From Bradyrhizobium sp. S69 (GTDB taxonomy: Bacteria > Pseudomonadota > Alphaproteobacteria > Rhizobiales > Xanthobacteraceae): 64,000 nucleotides of DNA. The stretch covers positions 64,409 to 128,408 of the forward strand of contig NZ_LMUK01000060.1 in the NCBI RefSeq assembly GCF_009766005.1, given 5' to 3'. Below are positions 16,027 to 23,986 of this stretch, in pieces (within the stretch, counting starts at the first letter, position 1; each line of letters begins with the position of its first letter). Position numbers and translations under genes: made by a program. The notes beneath the pieces were generated by a model that saw nothing but the letters and a program-made list of their open reading frames with translations, ran no database searches and was not told the DNA's origin.

Positions 16027-16833
16027 TCAGAACGCGCCGCGCAATTGGGGATTTTCGTTCTCCGTCACCCAGCTCGCCGCGGCAGCGGCGGTCGCGGAAG
16101 GGGCGCAGCTCCCGCGCCTGAGCTCGGCGCGGGCGAATGTTTCGGCCAATTTCGGGTCGTTCCCGGCGGTCAAAAGGGTCAGGCGGTTCAAGATACAGCC
16201 GACCGCCGCACGCCGGGCGGGCAGCGTGTCGCCCTGGCAGGACCAGCCGGAAATCCGCAAATCGGCCTGATCGAGACGTTTCACGAAGCCGAGACAGGCT
16301 GGCGCGTCGCCGCGGGCCAGGCCGGCCAGACGAAGCAGGGTCACCGCGCCGAATTTGCTGTCGATGATGCCTGCGGCTTCCAGCTCGCGGGCGCCATTGG
16401 GGTCCATCCGGTCGGCCAGTTCGGCGAGCGCGGGACCCGATTCGCTTAACTCATCCCCGGGACGGTAGATTTCGAGCTCGGCTATGGGCTTTTCGGCTGC
16501 CGCGGCCCAGCGCAGGACATCCTTGCGGCCGCCACCCGGATGCCGAAGAATTTCGTAAGATGCTGTTTTTTCAAACGATTCGGGCTGGCTGACGGCGAAC
16601 GCCGGATAAGAGCGGGTGGCTGGGCTCCAAGCCGCCTTGGCGGTAGGCCCAATATCCCTAGCCGGCAATTCGTTCCAGAAATGGAGGCCGACGATGGCAA
16701 GCAGCGCCAGAGCCCCCACATAGACGATCAGGCGGGCCAGCGTACCACAGCATTCGTCGGCAAAGCTGGTCAGCGCCGAGCGAATCCGGCTCGGATCGTG
16801 AGGGTCGGCACGGGTGCCCGAAAACGACTGCAT
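16027..16833 (-). CDS. Hypothetical single-pass membrane protein
   Basis: A 268-residue protein with a cytoplasmic N-terminus of about 35 residues, one transmembrane helix (LIVYVGALALLAIVGLHFW) and a large periplasmic part. The latter holds four or more cysteines (ACLGF, WSCQGD, VGCIL, RGSCAPS) that could form disulfides. No family is recognised. The ATG at 16833 is chosen over a TTG one codon earlier. It is transcribed away from asd. Confidence 0.72.
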   Translation of the reverse strand: MQSFSGTRADPHDPSRIRSALTSFADECCGTLARLIVYVGALALLAIVGLHFWNELPARDIGPTAKAAWSPATRSYPAFAVSQPESFEKTASYEILRHPGGGRKDVLRWAAAAEKPIAELEIYRPGDELSESGPALAELADRMDPNGARELEAAGIIDSKFGAVTLLRLAGLARGDAPACLGFVKRLDQADLRISGWSCQGDTLPARRAAVGCILNRLTLLTAGNDPKLAETFARAELRRGSCAPSATAAAAASWVTENENPQLRGAF

Positions 16834-16997
16834 CAAACGCCCACGCGCACAAAATGGCCTGATATAAGTCTGGCCGGCATCAAGTTCGGCCAGGTTCTGC
16901 TGTTACGTTGTCTTAAAGGCGTTTCTCGCATAGAAGCGCTGCCTCTTCCCTTTCCGTGGCACGAGGGGGCGAGGCATTTTTCTTCGGAGAGTGAACG

Positions 16998-18032
16998 ATG
17001 GGTTACAAAGTCGCGGTGGTCGGTGCGACCGGCAATGTCGGGCGCGAAATGCTCAACATCCTGGACGAGCGCAAATTTCCGGCTGACGAGGTGGTGGCGC
17101 TGGCCTCACGCCGCAGCGTGGGTGTCGAGGTGTCCTATGGCGACCGCACCCTGAAAGTCAAAGCGCTCGAGCATTATGATTTTTCCGACGTCGATATCTG
17201 CCTGATGTCGGCGGGCGGTTCCGTGTCGAAGGAATGGTCGCCCAGGATTGGTGCCGCCGGCGCCATCGTGATCGACAATTCGTCGGCCTGGCGGATGGAT
17301 CCGGACGTGCCGCTGATCGTGCCGGAGGTCAACGCGGCCGCGGTCGCCGGTTTCACCAAGAAGAACATCATCGCCAATCCGAACTGCTCGACCGCGCAGC
17401 TCGTGGTCGCGTTGAAGCCGCTGCACGACAAGGCGGTGATCAAGCGCGTCGTGGTCTCGACCTATCAATCGGTGTCGGGCGCCGGCAAGGACGGGATGGA
17501 TGAGCTGTTTTCGCAGACCAAGGCGGTCTACACCAACAGCGATCTGGTCAACAAGAAATTTCCCAAGCGTATCGCCTTCAACGTGATCCCCGAGATCGAC
17601 GTGTTCATGGAGGACGGCTACACCAAGGAAGAGTGGAAGATGATGATGGAGACCAAGAAGATTCTTGATCCCAAAATCAGGCTTACCGCGACCTGCGTGC
17701 GGGTGCCGGTATTCGTCGGTCATTCCGAAGCGGTCAATATCGAGTTCGAGAATCCGATCTCGGCCGACGAGGCCCGCGACATCCTGCGCAATGCGCCGGG
17801 GTGCCTGGTGATCGACAAGCGCGAGCCGGGCGGCTATGTCACGCCCTACGAGGCGGCCGGCGAGGACGCGACCTATATCAGCCGCATCCGCGAGGACGCG
17901 ACGGTGGAAAACGGCCTGGTGCTGTGGTGCGTGTCGGATAATCTGCGCAAGGGTGCGGCGCTGAACGCAATCCAGATTGCCGAGTGCCTGATCAACCGCA
18001 AGCTGATCACCGCCAAGAAGAAGGCGGCCTAA
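16998..18032 (+). CDS. asd: Aspartate-semialdehyde dehydrogenase
   Basis: Asd (344 aa) reduces aspartyl phosphate to aspartate semialdehyde, the branch point to lysine/diaminopimelate, threonine and methionine. It has the NADP-binding VVGATGNVGREML (residues 7-19), the active-site cysteine in NPNCSTAQ (Cys130), SGAGKDGMDEL and the catalytic histidine in FVGHSEAV. dapF, which uses the same pathway, is at 36.1 kb in this window but not linked. The ATG follows GGAGAGTGAACG. Confidence 0.97.
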   Translation: MGYKVAVVGATGNVGREMLNILDERKFPADEVVALASRRSVGVEVSYGDRTLKVKALEHYDFSDVDICLMSAGGSVSKEWSPRIGAAGAIVIDNSSAWRMDPDVPLIVPEVNAAAVAGFTKKNIIANPNCSTAQLVVALKPLHDKAVIKRVVVSTYQSVSGAGKDGMDELFSQTKAVYTNSDLVNKKFPKRIAFNVIPEIDVFMEDGYTKEEWKMMMETKKILDPKIRLTATCVRVPVFVGHSEAVNIEFENPISADEARDILRNAPGCLVIDKREPGGYVTPYEAAGEDATYISRIREDATVENGLVLWCVSDNLRKGAALNAIQIAECLINRKLITAKKKAA

Positions 18033-18044
18033 GCAGCAGCCATC

Positions 18045-18134
18045 GTAGGGTGGGCAAAGGCGCTCTTGCGCCGTGCCCACCATTCTAGTCCGGATATGTC
18101 ATGGTGGGCACGCTTCGCTTTGCCCACCCTACGC
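18045..18134. repeat. Inverted-repeat element, family 5 (GTAGGGTGGGCAAAGGCGC type)
   Basis: Two long arms, GTAGGGTGGGCAAAG and CTTTGCCCACCCTAC, enclose a second pair GCCGTGCCCACCA/TGGTGGGCACGC. It lies between asd and the YqhA-like gene. A second copy of the family is at 50584-50686. Confidence 0.85.
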
Positions 18135-18159
18135 GGCGAAGGAACGGGGCGGCACTGCG

Positions 18160-18702
18160 ATGAGCGAACAACCGGCTCCCTACCGGCCCAACCCGCATCT
18201 CAAGCGCGTCGAGCACGGGCTCGAAAGCGTGCTGTTCAACAGCCGGTGGCTGCTGGCGCCGTTTTACCTCGGCCTCGTCGTCAGCCTCGCGGTGCTGATG
18301 CTGAAATTCATGATGATGCTGTGGGAGTTCATCCTGCATGCGGCCGCCGCCAAGGAATCCGACATCATCCTCGGCGTGCTCAGCCTGATCGACGTCTCGC
18401 TGACCGGCAATCTGATCCTGATCGTGGTGTTTTCGGGCTACGAGAATTTCGTCTCGAAGATCGATCCCGGCGCCCATCCGGACTGGCCGGAATGGATGAC
18501 CAAGGTCGATTTCGCCGGGCTGAAGCAAAAGCTGCTGGCCTCGATCGTGGCGATTTCCGCGATCCAGGTGTTGAAGGCATTCATGAACCTGGATTCGACC
18601 TTCGACGCCCAGAAGATGGGCTGGCTGGTCGGTATCCATATTGTGTTCGTGGTATCGGCGCTGATCCTGGCGCTGTCGGACCGCTGGGGCAGCGATCATT
18701 AG
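18160..18702 (+). CDS. YqhA family (UPF0114) membrane protein
   Basis: A 180-residue membrane protein with three to four hydrophobic helices. ESVLFNSRWLLAPFYLGLVVSL, the SLIDVSLTGNLILIVVFSGYENFVSKID stretch and MGWLVGIHIVFVVSALILALSDR match the uncharacterised TIGR00645/YqhA family. Function is unknown. The ATG at 18160 is preferred because the upstream in-frame codons lie in a repeat element. The stop codon TAG is the first three bases of another repeat element. Confidence 0.85.
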   Translation: MSEQPAPYRPNPHLKRVEHGLESVLFNSRWLLAPFYLGLVVSLAVLMLKFMMMLWEFILHAAAAKESDIILGVLSLIDVSLTGNLILIVVFSGYENFVSKIDPGAHPDWPEWMTKVDFAGLKQKLLASIVAISAIQVLKAFMNLDSTFDAQKMGWLVGIHIVFVVSALILALSDRWGSDH

Positions 18703-18768
18703 AGCGTTTTCGAGCGAAGTGGACACCGGTTCGCGTGAAGAAAACGCGTCAAAACAAAAGACTAGAGC
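18700..18768. repeat. Intergenic element, family 3 (TAGAGCGTTTTCGAGCGAAG type)
   Basis: A 69-bp element from TAGAGCGTTTTCGAGCG to AAAACAAAAGACTAGAGC. Its first TAG is the stop codon of the YqhA-like gene. Other copies are at 38250-38315 (same orientation) and 49091-49157 (opposite orientation). Confidence 0.88.
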
Positions 18769-18840
18769 GAATGGCGAATGGGAGTAGCGAATAGAAAGCG
18801 GAATTTCCTTCTATTCGCTATTCGCCACTCGCAATTCGCC
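18769..18840. repeat. Inverted-repeat element, family 4, second copy
   Basis: GAATGGCGAATGGGAGTAGC and CTATTCGCTATTCGCCACTC form an imperfect palindrome that abuts the family 3 element and overlaps the 3' end of the carbonic anhydrase gene. Confidence 0.8.
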
Positions 18841-19470
18841 AACACCGCGAAATTCCTTCGCCACCGGATCGAGCACGAACAGCGAGCCTTCGGCGACACC
18901 GAAATAGGCCCCGTGCAATAGCAATTCGCCGCTGTCGACCGCGGCCTGCACGAACGGAAACGTCATCAGGTTTTCCAGGCTGCGAAACACCGCGGCCTTT
19001 TCGATCCGGGTCGTAAACTCCTGCCGGGACTCGTGCCCGCGCTGCGCGACCGTCTCGCCGGGCTTGACGAACATCGCCATCCAGCGGCCGATGAAGTCGC
19101 CGGGCGACAGCGGCTCGATGTCGTCGATGAAGGCGCGGATGCCGCCGCATTGCGCATGGCCAAGCACCACGATGTGTTTCACGCGCAGCACGCTGACCGC
19201 GTATTCCAAGGCCGCCGACACGCCATGCGCGCCGCCGTCCGGCTGGTACACCGGCACCAGATTGGCGATGTTGCGCATCACGAACAATTCGCCGGGACCG
19301 GCGTCGAAGATCACTTCCGGCGACACCCGGGAATCGCAGCAGCCGATCACCATCACGGCGGGCGCCTGGCCGCGCTCGGATAATTCGCGGTAGCGCGTCT
19401 GCTCGGTCGGCAGGCGTTGCGAGGTAAAGGTCCGGTAGCCTTCAAGCAGGTGCTGGGGAAATGGCGACAT
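18811..19470 (-). CDS. Beta-class carbonic anhydrase
   Basis: A 219-residue cytosolic zinc enzyme interconverting CO2 and bicarbonate. The zinc ligands Cys45, His105 and Cys108 lie in CCDSRVSPE and GHAQCGG, with the catalytic Asp46-Arg48 pair. RNIANLVP and EYAVSVLRVKHIVVLGH are typical of clade B beta enzymes. The C-terminal tail (VANSE) is encoded by the family 4 repeat, which supplies the stop codon. It stands alone between convergent yqhA and a divergent lyase gene. Confidence 0.94.
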   Translation of the reverse strand: MSPFPQHLLEGYRTFTSQRLPTEQTRYRELSERGQAPAVMVIGCCDSRVSPEVIFDAGPGELFVMRNIANLVPVYQPDGGAHGVSAALEYAVSVLRVKHIVVLGHAQCGGIRAFIDDIEPLSPGDFIGRWMAMFVKPGETVAQRGHESRQEFTTRIEKAAVFRSLENLMTFPFVQAAVDSGELLLHGAYFGVAEGSLFVLDPVAKEFRGVGELRVANSE

Positions 19471-19569
19471 ATCCGAGGCTAACCATATGCCGATGACCGG
19501 AACAAGACTTTCGGAGCCGACGTTGAGGTGATATCGCCTCGGGTTCGAAATCTCTGAGGAAACCCAGCC

Positions 19570-20448
19570 ATGATCCGTCCGCGCCGCAGCCCGTTATTCA
19601 TGCCCGGCTCCAATGCGCGGGCGCTGGAAAAAGCCCGCAACCTGCCCGCCGACGTCATCATCCTCGACCTCGAGGATTCGGTGGCGCCGGATGCCAAGGG
19701 GCTTGCGCGCGACCAGATCGCGCAGGCAATCGCCGCCAAGGGTTTTGGCAAGCGTGAAGTCTGGGTCCGCACCAACAGCCTGGATTCAGCGTGGTGGGTC
19801 GACGATTCCGCGATGGCAGGCCAGGCTAAGCCCGACGGCATTCTGGTTCCCAAGGTTTCCAGCGTCGAGGATCTCCAGGCGATCGGCGACCGGCTGGCCG
19901 CCGTCCATGCCGACCCATCGATTAAAGTTTGGGCGATGATCGAAACCGCGCGCGCGGTGCTCGACGCCGACAAATTAGCGGGGGCTTCGCGCGATCCCAG
20001 GGCACGGTTGGCCGGATTCGTGTTCGGACCGAACGACATCGCGCGGGAGACGCGGATCCTGATGCGGCCGGGCCGTGCGGCGATGATTCCGATGATGACG
20101 CATTGCATCCTGGCGACCCGCGCTTACGGGCTGGAAATTTTCGACGGGCCCTACAGCGATTTCAGCAATGTCGACGGCTTCGGGCAGGAATGCACCCAGG
20201 GCCGCGATCTCGGCTTTGACGGCAAGACGCTGATCCATCCCGGCCAGGTCGAGGCGTGCAATGCCATCTTCACCCCGCCGGATGAGGAAATTGCCCAGGC
20301 CCGCAAAATCATCGCGGCCTTCGAGCAACCGGAGAATGCCGCGCGCGGCGCTATCCGGCTCGACGGCCAGATGGTGGAACGCCTGCACGCCGACATGGCC
20401 CGCCGCACGATTGCGATCGCGGACGCCATCGCGGCGATGGGGAATTGA
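19570..20448 (+). CDS. HpcH/HpaI-CitE family CoA ester lyase
   Basis: A 292-residue protein of the citrate lyase beta / malyl-CoA lyase family. It has RRSPLFMPGSNARALEKA at the N-terminus, ILDLEDSVAPDAK (conserved acidic pair), an MIETARAV strand (metal-binding Glu), FVFGPNDIARETR (metal-binding Asp region) and GKTLIHPGQVEACN near the end. Relatives cleave malyl-CoA, methylmalyl-CoA or citramalyl-CoA, or act as malyl-CoA thioesterases; the exact substrate cannot be assigned. No other citrate-lyase subunit genes are nearby, so it is a stand-alone enzyme rather than CitE of citrate lyase. Confidence 0.87.
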   Translation: MIRPRRSPLFMPGSNARALEKARNLPADVIILDLEDSVAPDAKGLARDQIAQAIAAKGFGKREVWVRTNSLDSAWWVDDSAMAGQAKPDGILVPKVSSVEDLQAIGDRLAAVHADPSIKVWAMIETARAVLDADKLAGASRDPRARLAGFVFGPNDIARETRILMRPGRAAMIPMMTHCILATRAYGLEIFDGPYSDFSNVDGFGQECTQGRDLGFDGKTLIHPGQVEACNAIFTPPDEEIAQARKIIAAFEQPENAARGAIRLDGQMVERLHADMARRTIAIADAIAAMGN

Positions 20449-20467
20449 GAATTTAGTTCGCGTCTCT

Positions 20468-20610
20468 TCCCTTCTCCCCTTGTGGGAGAAGGTGGCAGCC
20501 GTAGGCTGCCGGATGAGGGGTCGCCGCATAACGAGAGGCCGTGACCCCTCACCCGTCTCGAACGCGCTATGCGCGTTCGATCCACCCTCTCCCACAAGGG
20601 GAGAGGGGAA
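20468..20610. repeat. Inverted-repeat element (CCCTTCTCCCCTTGTGGGAG type)
   Basis: CCCTTCTCCCCTTGTGGGAG at one end pairs with CTCTCCCACAAGGGGAGAGG at the other, with inner CCGGATGAGGGGTC/GACCCCTCACCC arms. It lies between the convergent lyase and glycosyltransferase genes, and a related element is at 44319-44517. Confidence 0.82.
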
Positions 20611-20624
20611 AAGCAACGTTCCGC

Positions 20625-21443
20625 TCAGCTCCCAAACTTCTCCGCCGCCCACGCATACAGGCTGCCCGCGACCGGCTGCGTGTTGCCGCGGCCCTTGGGC
20701 GAAATGTGCAGCCCGATGATGTCGGGGTCATTGATCAATGCGGAAAAATCCGAGCGCTCGAAGAACAGTTTCGGTTCGGCATGCACCGCGTAAAACGATT
20801 TCTTCGGCAGCGCATAGTGTAACTCGCCGGCGCGGTGCGCGAGCGCGGTCAGTGCCGCGGGGCCAAAGATCGCAACGCGGATATCCGACAGGCGCCTTGA
20901 TCCACCGCGCAGTTTGCGCATCGCAAATGTCAGGCGATGCCGCAGCGACAGCCAGTCCGGCGTCAGTTCGTCCTGCTTCATCAGGGCTTCGAACGCGGCT
21001 ACGATCGGATCGCCGGGCGGAAGATACAGCACGGAATTGCCGAGCTGGCGCGGCCGCTCCCAGGCAAAGTAAGGTTTTGCGGGATCGATCGCGGCCGGCT
21101 TGAGCAACAGCACATCGGCATCGAGCCACAAGCGGACATCGTCTGCGACGGTGGGCTGCGCCATCAGCCGCATCCGGAAGAAATCGGAAAATTGCAGAAG
21201 GGTCCAATCCCGCCACGAGCCATCCGGCTGCGGCGGGCGCAGCCGTTCGGAAAAAGCGCGCGGCAGGATCGCCTCGGCCTCGGCATTGCCGACGCCATCG
21301 GGCAAGCCTGCCAGCGGATCGAAGCTATAGACGGTGACCTTATGACCGGCGGCGACCTGCGATCTCAGGCACAATAGCCGCAGCGCATCGAGCGGACCGT
21401 GCCAGAAGGTGACGACGTCCGGCCGCATGCGCAACGTCACCAA
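20625..21443 (-). CDS. DXD-motif glycosyltransferase-like protein
   Basis: A 272-residue protein that starts VVTFWHGPLDALRLLCLRS and has a DXD-type nucleotide-sugar motif in RLWLDADVLLLKP (about residue 107), preceded by SDFFRMRLM. This layout resembles the GT32-like glycosyltransferase sugar-binding family. No signal peptide or membrane helix is seen. The acceptor is unknown, and no polysaccharide cluster surrounds it. An ATG six codons in is an alternative start. Confidence 0.72.
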   Translation of the reverse strand: MVTLRMRPDVVTFWHGPLDALRLLCLRSQVAAGHKVTVYSFDPLAGLPDGVGNAEAEAILPRAFSERLRPPQPDGSWRDWTLLQFSDFFRMRLMAQPTVADDVRLWLDADVLLLKPAAIDPAKPYFAWERPRQLGNSVLYLPPGDPIVAAFEALMKQDELTPDWLSLRHRLTFAMRKLRGGSRRLSDIRVAIFGPAALTALAHRAGELHYALPKKSFYAVHAEPKLFFERSDFSALINDPDIIGLHISPKGRGNTQPVAGSLYAWAAEKFGS

Positions 21444-21489
21444 AATAGCTGGTTAGATCGATAACTGATGAGATCAATGGCTGGTCAGA

Positions 21490-22095
21490 TCAGGCCCAGG
21501 CGCGCTCGGTTTTGACCCTGGCTTCGTAATCGTCGATCGACGACTTCTTTTCCATCGTCAGCCCGATATCGTCGAGGCCGTTCAGCAGGCAATGCTTGCG
21601 ATACGGGTCGATCTCGAACTTCAGCGTGCCGCCGTCGGGCCCGCGGATTTCCTGGCTGGCCAGGTCGATGCTCAAGGTGGCGTTGGCGCCGCGCTCGGCA
21701 TCGTCGAACAATTTGTCGAGGTCTTCCTGCGACACACGGATCGGCAACACGCCGTTCTTGAAACAATTGTTGTAGAAGATGTCGCCGAACGAGGTCGAGA
21801 TCACGCAGCGGATGCCGAAATCGAGCAGCGCCCACGGCGCGTGCTCGCGGCTCGAGCCGCAACCGAAATTATCTCCGGCGACCAGAATCTTGGCGTTGCG
21901 ATAGGCCGGCTTGTTGAGGATGAAATCGGGGTTCTCGCTGCCGTCGTCCTTGTAGCGCTGTTCCGAGAACAGGCCCTTGCCAAGCCCGGTGCGCTTGATG
22001 GTTTTCAAGTACTGCTTCGGGATCACCATGTCGGTATCGACATTGATGATCTTCAGCGGCGCTGCGACGCCTTCCAGCGTGGTGAATTTTTCCAT
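21490..22095 (-). CDS. leuD: 3-isopropylmalate dehydratase small subunit
   Basis: LeuD (201 aa) pairs with LeuC to isomerise 2- to 3-isopropylmalate. Visible are the MEKFTTLEGVAAPL start, NVDTDMVIPKQYLK and the substrate-loop GDNFGCGSSREHAPWAL (about residues 70-87). Length is standard. It lies 1.9 kb from leuC on the same strand, but four unrelated genes come between, so the two subunits are not in one simple operon. Confidence 0.96.
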   Translation of the reverse strand: MEKFTTLEGVAAPLKIINVDTDMVIPKQYLKTIKRTGLGKGLFSEQRYKDDGSENPDFILNKPAYRNAKILVAGDNFGCGSSREHAPWALLDFGIRCVISTSFGDIFYNNCFKNGVLPIRVSQEDLDKLFDDAERGANATLSIDLASQEIRGPDGGTLKFEIDPYRKHCLLNGLDDIGLTMEKKSSIDDYEARVKTERAWA

Positions 22096-22237
22096 GGCCC
22101 GATCTTCATCTGTGCGAGGGAACAGCTAACAGGTTTGCAGCCAAAAGGGCGCAAACCTACGACTTCAGGGGGTACTTTTACCCCCATCGGGGCCTTGGGC
22201 AAAGGTCAAATTGTGCAAGGCTAATCGTCCGGCAATG

Positions 22238-22678
22238 CTAATCTTCGGAATCGTCCTGTTCCTCGATCGCCTCCATATCCGCGTCTGACAGTCCGAAATG
22301 ATGGCCGATCTCGTGGATCAGCACGTGGCGAACGATATGGCCCAGCGTCTCCTCGTGCTCGGTCCAGTAGTCCAGGATCGGCCGCCGATAGAGCCAGATC
22401 ATGTTGGGCAGTGGGGCGATATCCTGGCTGCTACGGAACGGCAGGCCGGTGCCCTGGAACAGGCCAAGCAGGTCGAATTCGCTCTCGGCCTCCAACTCGT
22501 CGAGCACCTCATCGGTCGGAAAATCGTCGACGCGGATCACCACGCCCTCGCATAGCTCGCGAAAGTCGGCGGGCAGGCGCTCGAAGATGTCGTGCGCCAT
22601 GGCCTCCATTTCGGCCAGGGAGGGTGCTTTGGCTGAAGTCCACATCGCGTTGGTCCAATCTCTGATCTGAGAGCGCAT
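22238..22678 (-). CDS. Zincin-like metallopeptidase family protein
   Basis: A 146-residue acidic protein with HEIGHHFGLSD (about residues 122-132). This matches the HExxHxxxxxD pattern of a minimal zincin catalytic site and is typical of the COG3824 family. LPNMIWLYRRPILDYW and the preceding DLLGLFQGTGLPFR are also conserved there. No signal peptide is seen, so it is cytosolic. Substrate unknown. AAGGGG lies about 10 bases before the chosen ATG; an ATG 11 codons later is possible. Confidence 0.85.
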   Translation of the reverse strand: MRSQIRDWTNAMWTSAKAPSLAEMEAMAHDIFERLPADFRELCEGVVIRVDDFPTDEVLDELEAESEFDLLGLFQGTGLPFRSSQDIAPLPNMIWLYRRPILDYWTEHEETLGHIVRHVLIHEIGHHFGLSDADMEAIEEQDDSED

Positions 22679-22783
22679 CGGAATGCCGGCCCCTTGCCAA
22701 GAGAGCTAGCTGAAGGGAGCTAGCTGCCACGCGATGCGAATGCTAGAAGCGGACAGCAGTGGCATAACAAGTTGGGTGGGCTT

Positions 22784-23122
22784 ATGACGCGGATCGGGAT
22801 CGCGGCGATGGGGGTCGCCCTTGCAGGAGCTCTGTTGCTGCCGGCATCCGGCACCAGGGCGCAGACCGCGCCGTCCGGGATACGGGTAGCACAAGCGCAG
22901 CCTCCGGCGGCCGTCGATCGCTCCATCCCGCGCCGCAGCACACGGCCGACACGGCGCGTGCCGATCTATCCGCGCTACCAGGTCGAACCCGATGGCGTCT
23001 ATCCGCGCTACAACCCGGGACCCAATGCGGTGCGGGACTGCACGGCGACCTATGTCGAGGAGCACCGGCCAAGCGGCACCGTGATCACGCCGCGGATGAA
23101 CTGCTTCTGGCGTCCGGGTTAG
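22784..23122 (+). CDS. Hypothetical secreted protein
   Basis: A 112-residue protein with a signal peptide (MTRIGIAAMGVALAGALLLP, cleavage probably after TRAQ near residue 27). The mature part is basic and Pro/Arg/Tyr-rich, with a repeated YPRY (PIYPRYQVEP and VYPRYNPGP) and two cysteines (VRDC and NCFWRPG) that could form a disulfide. No family is recognised. An ATG four codons upstream is possible. It is divergent from the metallopeptidase gene. Confidence 0.7.
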   Translation: MTRIGIAAMGVALAGALLLPASGTRAQTAPSGIRVAQAQPPAAVDRSIPRRSTRPTRRVPIYPRYQVEPDGVYPRYNPGPNAVRDCTATYVEEHRPSGTVITPRMNCFWRPG

Positions 23123-23346
23123 CTCCGAGAGCCTCTCTCGCGAGACGAAAGTCCAACCCGCTTTTGTGCGTCACGCGATGTACGGCGGGAACCTAACCGC
23201 GCAGCGCGCATTTGATTTCCCGGCGCAGGGGACAACTCACATTCACGTCGCAAGCTTCGGCCCAACGACCTGCGTCGCGCCGAAACGGCTGATCTACTCA
23301 GCCAGTTCGGCGCGGACGTGAAATCCTGGACCCATGGAGAACAAAT

Positions 23347-23541
23347 ATGAATGTGACGAAAGTTTTGGGACTTGCGGCTGTCGGGGCGTTGCTGGTTCTG
23401 GCCGCGCCGAGCGAGCGTGCAAATGCGATGTCGCTGAGCAATCCGGGCGCGGCGGCGACCGTCCAGGATAGCTCGAAGCAGGCGACGACCGAGGTGCGTT
23501 GGCATCACCGTTGGCATCGGCGCTGCTGGCATTGCCGCTAG
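23347..23541 (+). CDS. Small secreted His/Trp/Arg-rich protein
   Basis: A 64-residue protein with a signal peptide (VLGLAAVGALLVLAAPSERANA, cleavage at about residue 27). Its short mature part ends in RWHHRWHRRCWHCR. The 14-residue tail with four His, three Trp and two Cys could bind metal or haem, but this is inference. A start at 23347 is supported by GGAGAAC upstream, and a strong terminator follows. The region 23123-23346 before it shows no other gene. Confidence 0.72.
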   Translation: MNVTKVLGLAAVGALLVLAAPSERANAMSLSNPGAAATVQDSSKQATTEVRWHHRWHRRCWHCR

Positions 23542-23564
23542 TCGCTCGGCTGGCGCTCAACATC

Positions 23565-23597
23565 AAACAGGCCCGTGATGTGCGGGCCTGTTTTTTT
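23565..23597 (+). terminator. Rho-independent terminator
   Basis: AAACAGGCCCG and CGGGCCTGTTT form an 11-bp perfect stem with a seven-base loop, followed by T residues. It ends the transcript of the small His/Trp-rich secreted protein. Confidence 0.9.
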
Positions 23598-23679
23598 GTC
23601 CATCATGGCTTCGATTTTTCGAGACTTCGATTTTTCAAGGCTTGCGATTTTCGCAGCCGCTTTCAATCTTAATTCCTGC

Positions 23680-23883
23680 TTAATCCCAATTCTTGAATTT
23701 CCAGGATTTGAGCTTCCACGGCGTCAGGTTCTCCATCCGCCACTGCACCACCCGATCCGGCGGCCAATGACTGAGACGCGAGGTTTCCTTGCTCTCCGGC
23801 TCGATGATCAGCGTCTGCGGGCGACGGCGCGACTGGCGCGTCGCCTCGCTGATCATATCGACGAATTCTGGTTTGTCGGCCAT
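23680..23883 (-). CDS. Hypothetical small protein
   Basis: A 67-residue protein beginning MADKPEFVDMISEATRQSRR and ending in Trp/Lys-rich WKLKSWKFKNWD. The ATG at 23883 is chosen because AAGGAG lies seven bases upstream; a longer frame to 23940 lacks a site. No family is recognised. It is 103 bp downstream of leuC on the same strand and may be co-transcribed. Confidence 0.65.
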   Translation of the reverse strand: MADKPEFVDMISEATRQSRRRPQTLIIEPESKETSRLSHWPPDRVVQWRMENLTPWKLKSWKFKNWD

Positions 23884-23986
23884 GACCGGCTCCTTGCGAA
23901 AGGTCTGTCTCCGCAAGAGACCAGTCTGCGCCTCGCTCATTAACGAGGCGTTTCCAGAATGCTTCGATCTCTACGCATGCCGCGAG

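Noticed and set aside
19534..19556. GGGTTCGAAATC resembling a tRNA T-loop
   Set aside because: No acceptor stem, anticodon arm or CCA-proximal pairing around it; no tRNA was found anywhere in the window.
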